DNA from: Lunatimonas lonarensis
Lineage (GTDB): Bacteria; Bacteroidota; Bacteroidia; Cytophagales; Cyclobacteriaceae
Reading direction: 5' to 3'
Length of the DNA stretch: 64,000 bases
NCBI RefSeq assembly: GCF_000390185.1
Contig: NZ_AQHR01000035.1
Span: 1-64,000, forward strand
The notes below the pieces were generated by a model. The model saw nothing but the letters and a program-made list of their open reading frames with translations. It ran no database searches and was not told the DNA's origin. Shown piece after piece: positions 17,127 through 26,079 of this stretch (its first letter is position 1; every line of letters begins with the position of its first letter). A program made the translations under genes and the position numbers.

Positions 17127-18458
17127 TTAGGACTTGTTTTTAAGTTCGTCTGCCCAGCGGAACCGATCTGAAGGAGCAAATTTCCAAGGAGAGAAGCTCG
17201 TTTCGATGTTTTGAAACATCGCATTCCACTGAGCAGGGCTGCTGCTTTCTTCCATAGCTGCATAGCGCCTAAGCTCCAGGATAATCGATAGGGGATCTAT
17301 ATTCACCGGACATGCTTCTACGCAGGCATTGCAGGTCGTGCAGGCATTGATTTCTTCTTTGGTGATATAGTTTCCCAACAGCGATTTTCCGTCATCTAGG
17401 CCGGGACCACCGGACTGTAGGCTTCGGGTTACCTCCTCTGCCCTGTCTCGGGTGTCCATCATGATTTTTCGAGGTGAAAGCTTTTTGCCGGTCAGGTTAG
17501 CTGGGCACTCCGAAGTGCACCTGCCGCATTCGGTACAAGCAAAGGACTGCATGAGGTTTATCCAGCTAAGGTCATTTATATCCTTCGCGCCAAATCGACC
17601 GACAACGTCACCGGTAGGTGTTTCGGGAGTCCCCGTCTGAATGCCCAGCATAAGGTTGACTTCTCGGGTTACTTCCTCCATATTTTTTATTTCTCCCTTG
17701 GGCTTTAGATTCGAGTGCCAGGTAGTTGGAAATGCAAGAAATATATGCAGGTGCTTTGAATAGGTAACATAGACCGCAAAGGCCATAATACCGACAATAT
17801 GAAACCACCAAGCGATCCGTTCGGTCAGAAATAAGGCCGTGTCACTCAAGCCTCCGAAGAGTGGCTGCAAGGGCTTGCTGAACAGCAATCCACCCAATTC
17901 ATGGTAACCGGACACTCCACGCCCTGCCAATAGCTGATCGGTGGCATTCATGGTAAGGATGGCTACCATCAACACTATTTCGATTATAAGGATAAGGTTG
18001 GCATCCAATGCCGGCCAGCCTTTCAGCTCCGGCATGGTCAGCCGAGGAACCTTTGTGACATTCCTTCGGACCAAAAAAGCCACGCATGCGAGCAGTGTGG
18101 CAAATGCAAGAAATTCAAACACATTGATTGCCACTGAATATAATCCCCCTATAAATGGCAGAAAGAACCGGTGGGATCCGGTGATGCCGTCTATCATGAA
18201 TTCCAACACCTCCAAATTGATCACAATAAAGGCGACGTAGATCAATAGGTGGAAAAAAGCGGGCACAAAACGTTTGAACATCTTCTGCTGGCCCAATGCC
18301 ACCAACGCCATGGTTTTCCAACGGGTTGTTGGTTGGTCGTTTCTGGATTCCTGCTTTCCAAGAAGGATTGCCTGTCTAACAAATCGAATTCTTCGGTAAA
18401 GAAGAAATCCCGAAATACTTAGGACCATCAAAAAAAATAAAGCAGATAATAGACTCAT
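17127..18458 (-). CDS. Membrane-bound 4Fe-4S dicluster electron-transfer protein (HdrC/NarI-like)
   Basis: 443 residues. The N-terminal part contains several transmembrane helices (about residues 3-20, 65-90, 105-130, 150-170, 215-235) with scattered His residues that could bind heme, as in NarI-type subunits. The cytoplasmic C-terminal part holds two ferredoxin motifs: CTECGRCTSECPANL and CTTCNACVEACPVNID. Together with the CCG protein downstream (25-base gap) it forms an HdrBC-like membrane electron-transfer module. No dehydrogenase or reductase catalytic subunit lies beside it, so the electron donor is unknown. Confidence 0.9.
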   Translation of the reverse strand: MSLLSALFFLMVLSISGFLLYRRIRFVRQAILLGKQESRNDQPTTRWKTMALVALGQQKMFKRFVPAFFHLLIYVAFIVINLEVLEFMIDGITGSHRFFLPFIGGLYSVAINVFEFLAFATLLACVAFLVRRNVTKVPRLTMPELKGWPALDANLILIIEIVLMVAILTMNATDQLLAGRGVSGYHELGGLLFSKPLQPLFGGLSDTALFLTERIAWWFHIVGIMAFAVYVTYSKHLHIFLAFPTTWHSNLKPKGEIKNMEEVTREVNLMLGIQTGTPETPTGDVVGRFGAKDINDLSWINLMQSFACTECGRCTSECPANLTGKKLSPRKIMMDTRDRAEEVTRSLQSGGPGLDDGKSLLGNYITKEEINACTTCNACVEACPVNIDPLSIILELRRYAAMEESSSPAQWNAMFQNIETSFSPWKFAPSDRFRWADELKNKS

Positions 18459-18503
18459 TGTTAATAAATTGAGGTTTTCAATCTAAATTTTCATTCGAAA
18501 TCA

Positions 18504-18534
18504 TTTGCTCAAATCGGGCAAATACCTACCTTTG
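18504..18534 (+). promoter_or_regulatory. Consensus Bacteroidota promoter for tRNA-Phe
   Basis: TTTG (18504-18507) and TACCTTTG (18527-18534) are spaced by exactly 19 bases, a full match to TTTG-N19-TAnnTTTG. The tRNA begins 15 bases beyond the -7 box. Confidence 0.85.
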
Positions 18535-18548
18535 CATCACTTTAAGGA

Positions 18549-18621
18549 GGTGATGTAGCTCAGCTGGTAGAGCATCGGACTGAAAATCCGTGAGTCGGTG
18601 GTTCGAGCCCACTCATCACCA
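18549..18621 (+). tRNA. tRNA-Phe (GAA)
   Basis: 73 bases fold as a complete cloverleaf. The acceptor stem pairs GGTGATG (18549-18555) with CATCACC (18614-18620), with discriminator A at 18621. The anticodon arm has stem CGGAC(T)...ATCCG with anticodon GAA, and the T-arm contains GTTCGAG. The genome does not encode the CCA tail (CAA follows), so it must be added by nucleotidyltransferase. Confidence 0.95.
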
Positions 18622-18622
18622 C

Positions 18623-18650
18623 AAGCCTCGGTTCCGGCCGGGGCTTTTTT
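18623..18650 (+). terminator. Terminator of the tRNA-Phe gene
   Basis: AAGCCTCGG (18623-18631) pairs with CCGGGGCTT (18638-18646) around a 6-base loop and runs into a T tract. It starts two bases after the mature tRNA end, so the tRNA forms its own transcription unit. Confidence 0.88.
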
Positions 18651-18873
18651 ATTGCTAGACCCCAGCCATGGGAAAGCGTTTGACAGGAGATGGGTTGCTT
18701 TTAATTTCATACCGCAAATTAGCAAATAGTCGTTATGCACACTATCCTGAACCCATTTAAATTTAGTTTGTTCTTTTTATAAGTAAGTTTACCTAACCTA
18801 AATGCAGGCTTGGGTTTTGGCTTTTATTTAGTAAATTCCCAATCCTGAGCCTTATTCGTATACAAGTTGATTT

Positions 18874-19473
18874 ATGTGGAAAACCTTAAAACCTTTATTT
18901 TTTACGCTTTTTGTGTTAGGCAATCTGCCTGCCACTGTAGCACAGGATCTCCATTTGTATGATGTTACCGTTGCCGGATTTACGATCGGGGAGATGGAGG
19001 CTAGGAAGATGGATACAGAAGATACGACCACGTTTCGATTGACTTCAAAGGCCAGTTTCTGGTTATTTGGCCAGATAAATGTGGACTACCTCACCGAGGT
19101 GGTTTACGTAGGGGATCAGCTGGTTTCTTCGAGTGTGACCTCATCCACCAACCGCGGCGATTTTTCCTCACGTGTCTGGCTGGAAGAGGGGGTATATCAA
19201 GTGGATGCGAATTCCTATAACTATGAGCATCGAGGCAGGATTTTGGAAGACATCACGTATAGTGCAGTGCGGTTGTTTTTCGAAGAACCGGTCGAAACCG
19301 ATCGTATGCTGGCGGAGAATTATGGGGTATTTGGCAAGGTGTTTCAACTGAAAGAAGGGAACTACGAGTCGCTGGCCAACGGTGATAAGAACCGATATGA
19401 ATATCAGGAAGGCAGGTTACAGCGAGCCGTGATGCAAAGCCCGATCAAGAATTATGTAATTAAAAGGAGGTAG
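18874..19473 (+). CDS. Exported beta-rich protein, DUF6134/DUF3108-like
   Basis: 199 residues with a signal peptide ending ATVAQ. The mature part is a run of amphipathic beta strands (LYDVTVAGFTIGEMEAR, FRLTSKASFWLFGQINVDYLTEVVYVG) ending in NRYEYQEGRLQRAVMQS, the pattern of DUF6134/DUF3108 periplasmic proteins that form an open beta barrel related to lipid-binding folds. The similarity is by overall pattern, so the family call is tentative. It is convergent with the PAS protein gene, with three bases between the stops. Confidence 0.7.
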   Translation: MWKTLKPLFFTLFVLGNLPATVAQDLHLYDVTVAGFTIGEMEARKMDTEDTTTFRLTSKASFWLFGQINVDYLTEVVYVGDQLVSSSVTSSTNRGDFSSRVWLEEGVYQVDANSYNYEHRGRILEDITYSAVRLFFEEPVETDRMLAENYGVFGKVFQLKEGNYESLANGDKNRYEYQEGRLQRAVMQSPIKNYVIKRR

Positions 19474-19476
19474 GCA

Positions 19477-22359
19477 TTAGGTGGTCCCCATTTCCCTCAT
19501 GTGTTTTTTGATTCGCTCAATTTGGCTTTTTTTGAGCGGTTTGGTCACATGATCCACCACATAGGGATTTGCCTTACCTTTTGGTTCATGGTTTTTCTTG
19601 CCCTGCTCATCCATGGTTATGATGGCCAGGCTTGCTTTTATTTCCGCTGAAATCAAGGTATCAAGCCAGTTGGTTTTAGAACGTTCGAGGGTTTGCAGAT
19701 CCAGTAGGATAAGGAAGGATCGACCCGGTTGGTTTTCTGCCATCAGTATTTCCAAGGCTTCCTCGGCTTCGTGAAATTGCCTGGGTCTCTCGGAAAGTCC
19801 ATGCTGTATGACCGTATATCGGTTTACCAATTGGCTCAGTTCATCTTCGTCAATCAGCCAGAATTCGCAGGAATCCGTGCTTGGTTGCTTTGCAGGGGTT
19901 GGGGCCTCTTCATTTTCGAGAGATGGGTTGAGGGTTTTTGTCTTTGTTGAAATGTCGCTGATGATTCGGTCGATTTCCTCGGCGGTTTCTTTTACCGACT
20001 GAATGACCTCTTCCCTGCTTTTTAGGAGGTCATGTTCTCCGTAAACAATGTCTTTGTTTTCGAGAAGGGAAAGCAACATCATCATTCGGGACAGGGGTGC
20101 CCGTACCACATGAGATTGCATCCAAGCAATGTCTTTAAGGATGCGGTTTTGTTCCTCTATGGCACGGATATGATTTATCCGCTCGGTAATATCCAGGGCT
20201 ATAGAGACAAAAAACTCTTCGCCATCTGATGCGAGTTTGGAAAAGTTTACTTGTACGGGATAAAGTGACCGATCCTTTCGCCTATGGAGGGTTTCCAGGG
20301 TCATTTTTTGGTCTGGGATACTGGAAAGGCTGTCAAGGTAAGTTGAGTGTAACCCCGAAGGGGAAATATCTTCCAGCAAATCGGTAATTCGCATACCGGT
20401 CAGTTCTTCTATGCTGTAGCCCAGGTTTTTGGTAGCAGCTTTATTTGCATGGGTGATCGTAAGGTTCTTGTCAAATACGTATATTTCATTGACGGATTCC
20501 TCTACGATTTTGCTTAGCCTCCGCTGACTGTTTAGGGCTACTTTTTCATTGGTGACATTTTCAGTGAGCATGATTAATCCACCGATTTTTTCACCGTCAT
20601 ACCATGGGTTGATTTTCCACTTCATGTAATTGACCGAGCCGTCTGCTCGTTCGAACCTATCTTCGTCTCTGCCAAAACTCTGTCCCGTAAGCGCTTGGGT
20701 GTGAATGGTCCTCCATTCTTCCCCAATTTCCGGGAATACCTCGTAATGTGACTTGCCCAAGATATCTTTATCCGTAATTTGGTAATCTTCTATCCATTTT
20801 TTGGAATAGGCGAGGTAACGCATTTGGGTATCCAACATGGCCATGGCCGAGGGAGCTTCGCTGATAAATTGTTGCTGTTTTTCAAGCGTTTTTTTGCGTT
20901 CAGTGATGTCTTGCATAGTACCGTACATGCGTACACATTTTCCTTCCTCAAGTTCCGAGTTGATGATGACCCTCACCCATTTTTTCTTTCCAGAGAAAGT
21001 TAAAAGTGTTGCTTCAAAATCCGCATTTTCACCAAAACAAAGTGCGTTATTCCACGCTTTGAAAACAACGCTTCGGTCGGTGTTTTTTTCAAAAAAAGTG
21101 GGAGCGTTTTCAATCGTTTCAATAAAATCATCCGGAACCTCATGTATCTCCCGGGTGGCTGAAGACCAATTAAGCTGCCGGGTAGCCGGGAAGTACTCGA
21201 ACGCTCCCACTTGGGCCATTCTACCCGCCTGTTCCAAGAATTCCTTCGTTTTTTTTAGGCTGCGTTCTGTGTTCTTACTAGCCGAAATATCCCTTGCCAG
21301 CACCACAACACGATCAGATCCGAATGGGGCAATTCTGGCTTCAAAGTCCCGGATTACACCGTTTATAGGTAGATCGTATTGGATTGCAGTCGGTTCCTTG
21401 TCGGCAATACATTGAACAATGCTTGCCATCAATCGATCCGCAAAAGGATTTGGCAATACTTCACTTATTTTTTTATGTGCAAATTGTTCGAGTGGGATTG
21501 CCAAGTTGTCCAACTGGCCAGATTTGGTTTCGATGAATCTGCCGTCTCTGTCAATGATAAACAATAAGTCAGGAAGCGCGGATAAGATTGAATCAATATA
21601 TTGTTTTTGTTTTTCCAGTTCTTCCACTATCTGCCAATGATCGCTCACATCAAGATACGTCCAGAAATGGTGGATACCGTAGAAAAAATGGGATTCCTCT
21701 ACAATCAGGCTTTTGCCCTCTTTCGTTCGGAGGATCTTCAGGTTTTTTTGCAGAGCAGCATTACTGTTTAGGAAGTGCGCTGTATCCAGCTCGTCTGATA
21801 AACTTGCCGAGAGATTACCAAGTTTTGCCTGCCATTTATCCAGGCTTGGAATATCCCTCATGGTATAGCCGGTCAACTGGGTGAACGGTTCATTGACGGA
21901 GCATACCTTTTGATCCCGATCAAAGCAGATTATTGCAATGCGGTGCAAATCGGCCGGAAACGCTGGAGTTGGGGCTGATTTATGTTCAGCGGTTTTTTCT
22001 CTCCAAACGGCTACCAAAAAGAGTTCATTTTGGGTACGCCAAAACGACCGGAGTTCCTCTCGTTCTGAGTTCTTTTTTAGACTGAGATCCAGTTCAAACT
22101 CCTTCGCCGCGAGTTGAAAAACCTGACGCTTGATCTCTGCAAGGTTTTCATCACGCAAAAAATCGCCAAGTTGTATTTCCCATCCGTTGGTAATTGATTC
22201 ATTCAAACCAAAGTAGGCCGTGGCCGAGGAGTCTAATTTTGCGGTAAGCCCATTTTTTTCGACTACCAACAACCCTAGACCCCAACTGCGCAGGATGTTT
22301 GGAGGAATGGGAAAGCTTTCTTTCCACTTGTTTTCAAGATAATTGCGGTCGAAAGGCAT
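19477..22359 (-). CDS. Multi-PAS protein with DHp-like domain and receiver, no ATPase domain
   Basis: 960 residues, soluble. About five PAS-type sensor domains fill residues 1-735. A helical segment then resembles a histidine-kinase DHp domain (IAWMQSHVVRAPLSRMM, His750), but the acidic residue that normally follows the His is Val. No N, G1 or G2 box of a HATPase follows; the chain passes through a Pro-rich linker straight to a receiver domain (about 825-960). The receiver keeps its acidic pair (IDEDE), phospho-Asp (D887 in LLDLQT), Thr (IITMD) and Lys (TKPL). It probably receives phosphate rather than making it. It lies 69 bases downstream of a full hybrid kinase on the same strand, the likely partner. 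Confidence 0.85.
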   Translation of the reverse strand: MPFDRNYLENKWKESFPIPPNILRSWGLGLLVVEKNGLTAKLDSSATAYFGLNESITNGWEIQLGDFLRDENLAEIKRQVFQLAAKEFELDLSLKKNSEREELRSFWRTQNELFLVAVWREKTAEHKSAPTPAFPADLHRIAIICFDRDQKVCSVNEPFTQLTGYTMRDIPSLDKWQAKLGNLSASLSDELDTAHFLNSNAALQKNLKILRTKEGKSLIVEESHFFYGIHHFWTYLDVSDHWQIVEELEKQKQYIDSILSALPDLLFIIDRDGRFIETKSGQLDNLAIPLEQFAHKKISEVLPNPFADRLMASIVQCIADKEPTAIQYDLPINGVIRDFEARIAPFGSDRVVVLARDISASKNTERSLKKTKEFLEQAGRMAQVGAFEYFPATRQLNWSSATREIHEVPDDFIETIENAPTFFEKNTDRSVVFKAWNNALCFGENADFEATLLTFSGKKKWVRVIINSELEEGKCVRMYGTMQDITERKKTLEKQQQFISEAPSAMAMLDTQMRYLAYSKKWIEDYQITDKDILGKSHYEVFPEIGEEWRTIHTQALTGQSFGRDEDRFERADGSVNYMKWKINPWYDGEKIGGLIMLTENVTNEKVALNSQRRLSKIVEESVNEIYVFDKNLTITHANKAATKNLGYSIEELTGMRITDLLEDISPSGLHSTYLDSLSSIPDQKMTLETLHRRKDRSLYPVQVNFSKLASDGEEFFVSIALDITERINHIRAIEEQNRILKDIAWMQSHVVRAPLSRMMMLLSLLENKDIVYGEHDLLKSREEVIQSVKETAEEIDRIISDISTKTKTLNPSLENEEAPTPAKQPSTDSCEFWLIDEDELSQLVNRYTVIQHGLSERPRQFHEAEEALEILMAENQPGRSFLILLDLQTLERSKTNWLDTLISAEIKASLAIITMDEQGKKNHEPKGKANPYVVDHVTKPLKKSQIERIKKHMREMGTT

Positions 22360-22428
22360 GCTGTGGTTTGCGCGTAGGTAATAACCAGGGTTTATTTTTT
22401 ATGGTCGGTAATTGGAAAAATGACTTCC

Positions 22429-25400
22429 TTAGGTATCCGGCTTTTCGCCACATTCCCTCGCGAGGATGGACTCGAGCGACTCCCATTCATTTTCGATTTG
22501 TTTGCCCAATAGTAGCAAGGATTTCCAGTTGGGGGATTCGTTGATGAGTACATGATCCATGTACTCTGCCATACGACTGAAATGCAAGGTTTGGCAGGAT
22601 TCTCTGACCGTGTTCGCAAGACGCGTTAATTCACTTACGTCCTGCCGGTGAATATGCCTGATCAGTTCCGATATATCGGTGGAAATTTCCAGAGCAGATG
22701 AAAGCATTAGCTCATAGATCCTTTGGTCGCCGTTGATTTGTTTCATCAGGCCGATTTTGTCGAAGCTGTCCCGAGTATCCTCCCCAGCGGTATCCGTTTC
22801 TTCGGAGGGGCCTTCATAAAGGTACTTCATCAACATGTCAAACAAGGCTTCCTGTTTGATGGGTTTGGTTAGGAAATCATCCATGCCTGCAAGTAGGCAT
22901 CGTTCTTTTTCTTCGGCATGGGCGGTGGCGGTTAGGGCTATAATGGGTATTTGGGCAAGGTGGGATCCGTTGAGGTTCCGTATCTCTTGGGTGGCTTCTA
23001 TCCCATCCATTTCCGGCATATTAACATCCATCAGAATCAGGTCAACCGATCGATTTTGAACCAGATCCAAAGCTTCTTTTCCGGTTTGGGCCTCCATAAT
23101 TTTGGCATTGGGAACCATTCGGTTTAGAAAGGTTCGAGCCAACAATAGGTTCATTGGGACATCTTCAGCAATCAAGATGGTTTTTGATATTTCTGGATCC
23201 CGTTCCGTGGAGCGTTTCGGGTGAGTTGGCCTGGTCCGTTCGTCGGTTTTTAGAGAGGCAAGCCGGTGGGTTAGTTCTCTAGTTTTTACAGGTTTTATTA
23301 ATCCAAATTTGATGCCAAGACCTCTGTGAAGGTTAGAACCGGTTTCTTCGGTCGCACTATGGGTCAGGATGACAGGTAATTTGGCAGGGTCGATCTTTAA
23401 TTTCTCGCGGATTATCCGTACGGTTTCTATTCCATTGAGAAAGGGCATGTGATAGTTTACTATTGCCAAGTCAAATGCATTATCCGATTGAAGCAGTTTG
23501 AGGCCTTCATATCCATTCTTCGCCCGTGAACTGGCGATGCCCAAATATTGCAGGTGACGCCCCAAGATTACGCTGCTTCGGTCATTGTCGTCTATGATCA
23601 ATACCTTGTTTAGAGATGGAATAACTTCTCCTTGGTTCTTTTTCGTTGGATTTACTTGGGTTTCCAATTGGAAGAAAAACTCAGAACCCTGGGATGGTTC
23701 GCTAGTCAATTCAATCTTCCCTCCCATTTTGCGGGCCAGCAAATTGGAGATGCTAAGCCCCAACCCCGTGCCTCCGTATTTCCGGGTGGTGGAACTGTCT
23801 GCTTGGATAAACGCAGTGAATAGCCGCTCTTGTTGGTTTTTTGGAATGCCAATTCCCGTATCTCTCACAGCGAAAAAAAATACGCCTTCATCCCCTTCTT
23901 TCTTTTCAAAATGGATGCGCAGCTCCACTTCTCCTTTGGATGTGAATTTTACGGCATTTGTCAACAGATTTATCAGGATCTGTTTCAGCCGCGTCGGATC
24001 AAAGAGCGCGTACTCGGGTGTATCTGGTGAAATATTCAATAATATTTCCAATCCCTTTTGGCCGGCTGGATACTTAATGATATCGACGGCTTCCTCAGCG
24101 AGTTCCCAAACATTCGTTTCCAACAGTTCCAATTCCAGTTTTCCGGCTTCGATTTTGGAAAAATCGAGGATGTCGTTGATGATAGCCAGTAGAGATTTAC
24201 CAGAAACATGTACGTTCTCCACATATTGCTGCTGAAGCTGGCTCAGTGGTGTGTTTAGCAACAATTCCGTAAATCCAATGACACCGTTCAAAGGGGTGCG
24301 GATCTCGTGGCTCATATTGGCCAAAAATTCGGATTTTGATTTGCTCGCCTCCTCTGCCCGTTGACGTGCCTCTATCAACTCTTTGAATGTTTGGTTTTTG
24401 GATTCAATGTTGACCAAAAGTTGGGCGAGAAATGTCAAAAGAATTTTGTCACTTGTTTTGGAGGTTTGTTTTTTCTTGACAAAGTCAAAACCGACAAATC
24501 CCATACACAGGTCGCCGTTCATAATGGGGACGGTGTAGATGCTTTTGATCCCCTGTTTCTCCAGAAGGCTTCGAAGTTTGCTACTGTCCGGAAGCGTAGT
24601 AATGTCCTCCCAAAGTAATTCTTGGCCCATGCGGTGCCTGTCCACCCATTCGGTAATTTCTGCGATGGGGGAATTTTGGAAAAAATCTTTCTGAGGAGGT
24701 ATGCTTTCTGCGCACCATTCGAAGGTATTGGTATAGGTTTCTTCCTCCCAGTTGTAGGAAAAAATGTAGGCTCGGTCGGCACCGGTAAATTCACCGAGCG
24801 TTTTGAGTGATTTTTCCAATGATTGGTTAACGTCTGACACCGCCATGTTGATGTAGGTCAGTGCCATTTCTACCAAAATGTTCTGTAGCCCGGTAAGGTG
24901 GGTCAGTGCAATTTCATTGGTTTTGTAGGCATGTATGTCCTGAAACACCCCATACAGACGGATGCATCGACCATTTTTAAATTCAGCCTTTGCGAGTGCA
25001 CGTACCCATTTGGGATTGCCCTTGCCTGTAATGATCTGTAACACCTCATCATATCCTTCACCGGTTTTAATGGTGTTTTGTACGAGCTCTGTGATTCGAT
25101 TCCGGTCATATCCCTCCTTGTAAAAAGCGATTCCAGTATGCAAATTTGGATCAAATTCATCGCCCACCTCGTGTATTTCCCGTGTTACGGGGGACCAAAC
25201 AATTTTATTGGTAACCAGGTCCAGTTCCCATGCGCCTATCTTTGCAAGACCTCCGGCTTCCTCCAAGAGTTCTTTCGTCCGGCTGAGTTCTGCTCGGGAC
25301 CTAACGCGTATGCTTACATCTCTGGCCGATGCAATTACACGTCCGTCAATGAGTAGACCTCTCCACTCCAAGTAACAAAAAGAAGTATCTTTAGCTCTGA

Positions 25401-25989
25401 AACGGTGGATAAAATTGAATATGGCTCCTTCTGAATTGACCTGCTCGAGGGCTTTTTTTGTGGCCTCTTGATCCTCGGGATGAACAAAGGAAAAGACGGT
25501 TTTTCCCTCCATCTCATTCAACGGGTAGCCCATTTTGTCCTCCCATGCCGGATTCAGGTTTAGGAAGTGTCCCGAAGTATCCAAAATGCATAGTAAATCC
25601 AATTTTGCTTTCGCAAAATCGTCCAAGTCTTTACGTTTTTTTTGCTCGGAGGTGATGTCCAAAAGCAAAATGGATCGCTCTCCTGTCGGGAACTCGGTAG
25701 ATTCGTACTGAAACCACTTGTCAATACTGGGAAAAAAGGCGGAGGAAAACGAACCAGTTGAGGGGTTGTTTTCCACGTAGTGAATGACCTCCCAAAACGG
25801 ATCCTGATCCGACACAATAGTTAGGCCACTATCGCTTAGATCCTCTTTGCCCAATAACCTCCAAAATCCTGGATTGCATTCTGAGACTTGATAGCTTTGG
25901 GATGAAAAGCCATTTTTGCTGATCTTTTTTACAACGGCATACCCAAGTGAGCTTCCATGTAGGATATCCAGTAGGTTTTTATTGGTCAT
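22429..25989 (-). CDS. Hybrid sensor histidine kinase: PAS-PAS-GAF-HK-REC-REC-Hpt(degenerate)
   Basis: 1186 residues, no transmembrane segments. Domain order: PAS-type sensors (about 1-355), GAF (about 365-535), HisKA with NMSHEIRTPLNG (His561), HATPase (INLLTNAVKF N box, DTGIGIP, GGTGLGLSIS), receiver 1 (about 800-920), receiver 2 (about 935-1060, Asp988 in LMDVNMPEMDG) and a C-terminal four-helix Hpt-like region. Receiver 1 has Asn845 (VNYHMPF) where the phospho-Asp belongs, and the Hpt region has Asn1126 (LANTVRES) where the His belongs. So only receiver 2 looks able to take phosphate. A Bacteroidota promoter precedes it, and the DHp/receiver protein follows in the same operon. Confidence 0.92.
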   Translation of the reverse strand: MTNKNLLDILHGSSLGYAVVKKISKNGFSSQSYQVSECNPGFWRLLGKEDLSDSGLTIVSDQDPFWEVIHYVENNPSTGSFSSAFFPSIDKWFQYESTEFPTGERSILLLDITSEQKKRKDLDDFAKAKLDLLCILDTSGHFLNLNPAWEDKMGYPLNEMEGKTVFSFVHPEDQEATKKALEQVNSEGAIFNFIHRFRAKDTSFCYLEWRGLLIDGRVIASARDVSIRVRSRAELSRTKELLEEAGGLAKIGAWELDLVTNKIVWSPVTREIHEVGDEFDPNLHTGIAFYKEGYDRNRITELVQNTIKTGEGYDEVLQIITGKGNPKWVRALAKAEFKNGRCIRLYGVFQDIHAYKTNEIALTHLTGLQNILVEMALTYINMAVSDVNQSLEKSLKTLGEFTGADRAYIFSYNWEEETYTNTFEWCAESIPPQKDFFQNSPIAEITEWVDRHRMGQELLWEDITTLPDSSKLRSLLEKQGIKSIYTVPIMNGDLCMGFVGFDFVKKKQTSKTSDKILLTFLAQLLVNIESKNQTFKELIEARQRAEEASKSKSEFLANMSHEIRTPLNGVIGFTELLLNTPLSQLQQQYVENVHVSGKSLLAIINDILDFSKIEAGKLELELLETNVWELAEEAVDIIKYPAGQKGLEILLNISPDTPEYALFDPTRLKQILINLLTNAVKFTSKGEVELRIHFEKKEGDEGVFFFAVRDTGIGIPKNQQERLFTAFIQADSSTTRKYGGTGLGLSISNLLARKMGGKIELTSEPSQGSEFFFQLETQVNPTKKNQGEVIPSLNKVLIIDDNDRSSVILGRHLQYLGIASSRAKNGYEGLKLLQSDNAFDLAIVNYHMPFLNGIETVRIIREKLKIDPAKLPVILTHSATEETGSNLHRGLGIKFGLIKPVKTRELTHRLASLKTDERTRPTHPKRSTERDPEISKTILIAEDVPMNLLLARTFLNRMVPNAKIMEAQTGKEALDLVQNRSVDLILMDVNMPEMDGIEATQEIRNLNGSHLAQIPIIALTATAHAEEKERCLLAGMDDFLTKPIKQEALFDMLMKYLYEGPSEETDTAGEDTRDSFDKIGLMKQINGDQRIYELMLSSALEISTDISELIRHIHRQDVSELTRLANTVRESCQTLHFSRMAEYMDHVLINESPNWKSLLLLGKQIENEWESLESILARECGEKPDT

Positions 25990-26008
25990 CTATTGAAAAA
26001 AACAGGGT

Positions 26009-26039
26009 CAAAGTTACTTTCCATAGATAAAAATACAAG
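26009..26039 (-). promoter_or_regulatory. Promoter of the hybrid kinase operon
   Basis: Read on the minus strand, TAACTTTG (26016-26009) matches the -7 box TAnnTTTG. CTTG (26039-26036) lies 19 bases upstream, one base off the -33 box TTTG. The start codon is 20 bases downstream of the -7 box. Confidence 0.6.
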
Positions 26040-26079
26040 AAAAAATTTAGTAAAACGAGCTAGACCGAAAGAAGCGGTT

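Noticed and set aside
18667-18762. A 31-codon ATG-to-TAA frame between tRNA-Phe and the DUF6134-like gene
   Set aside because: Too short, no recognised pattern and no ribosome binding site; probably chance.
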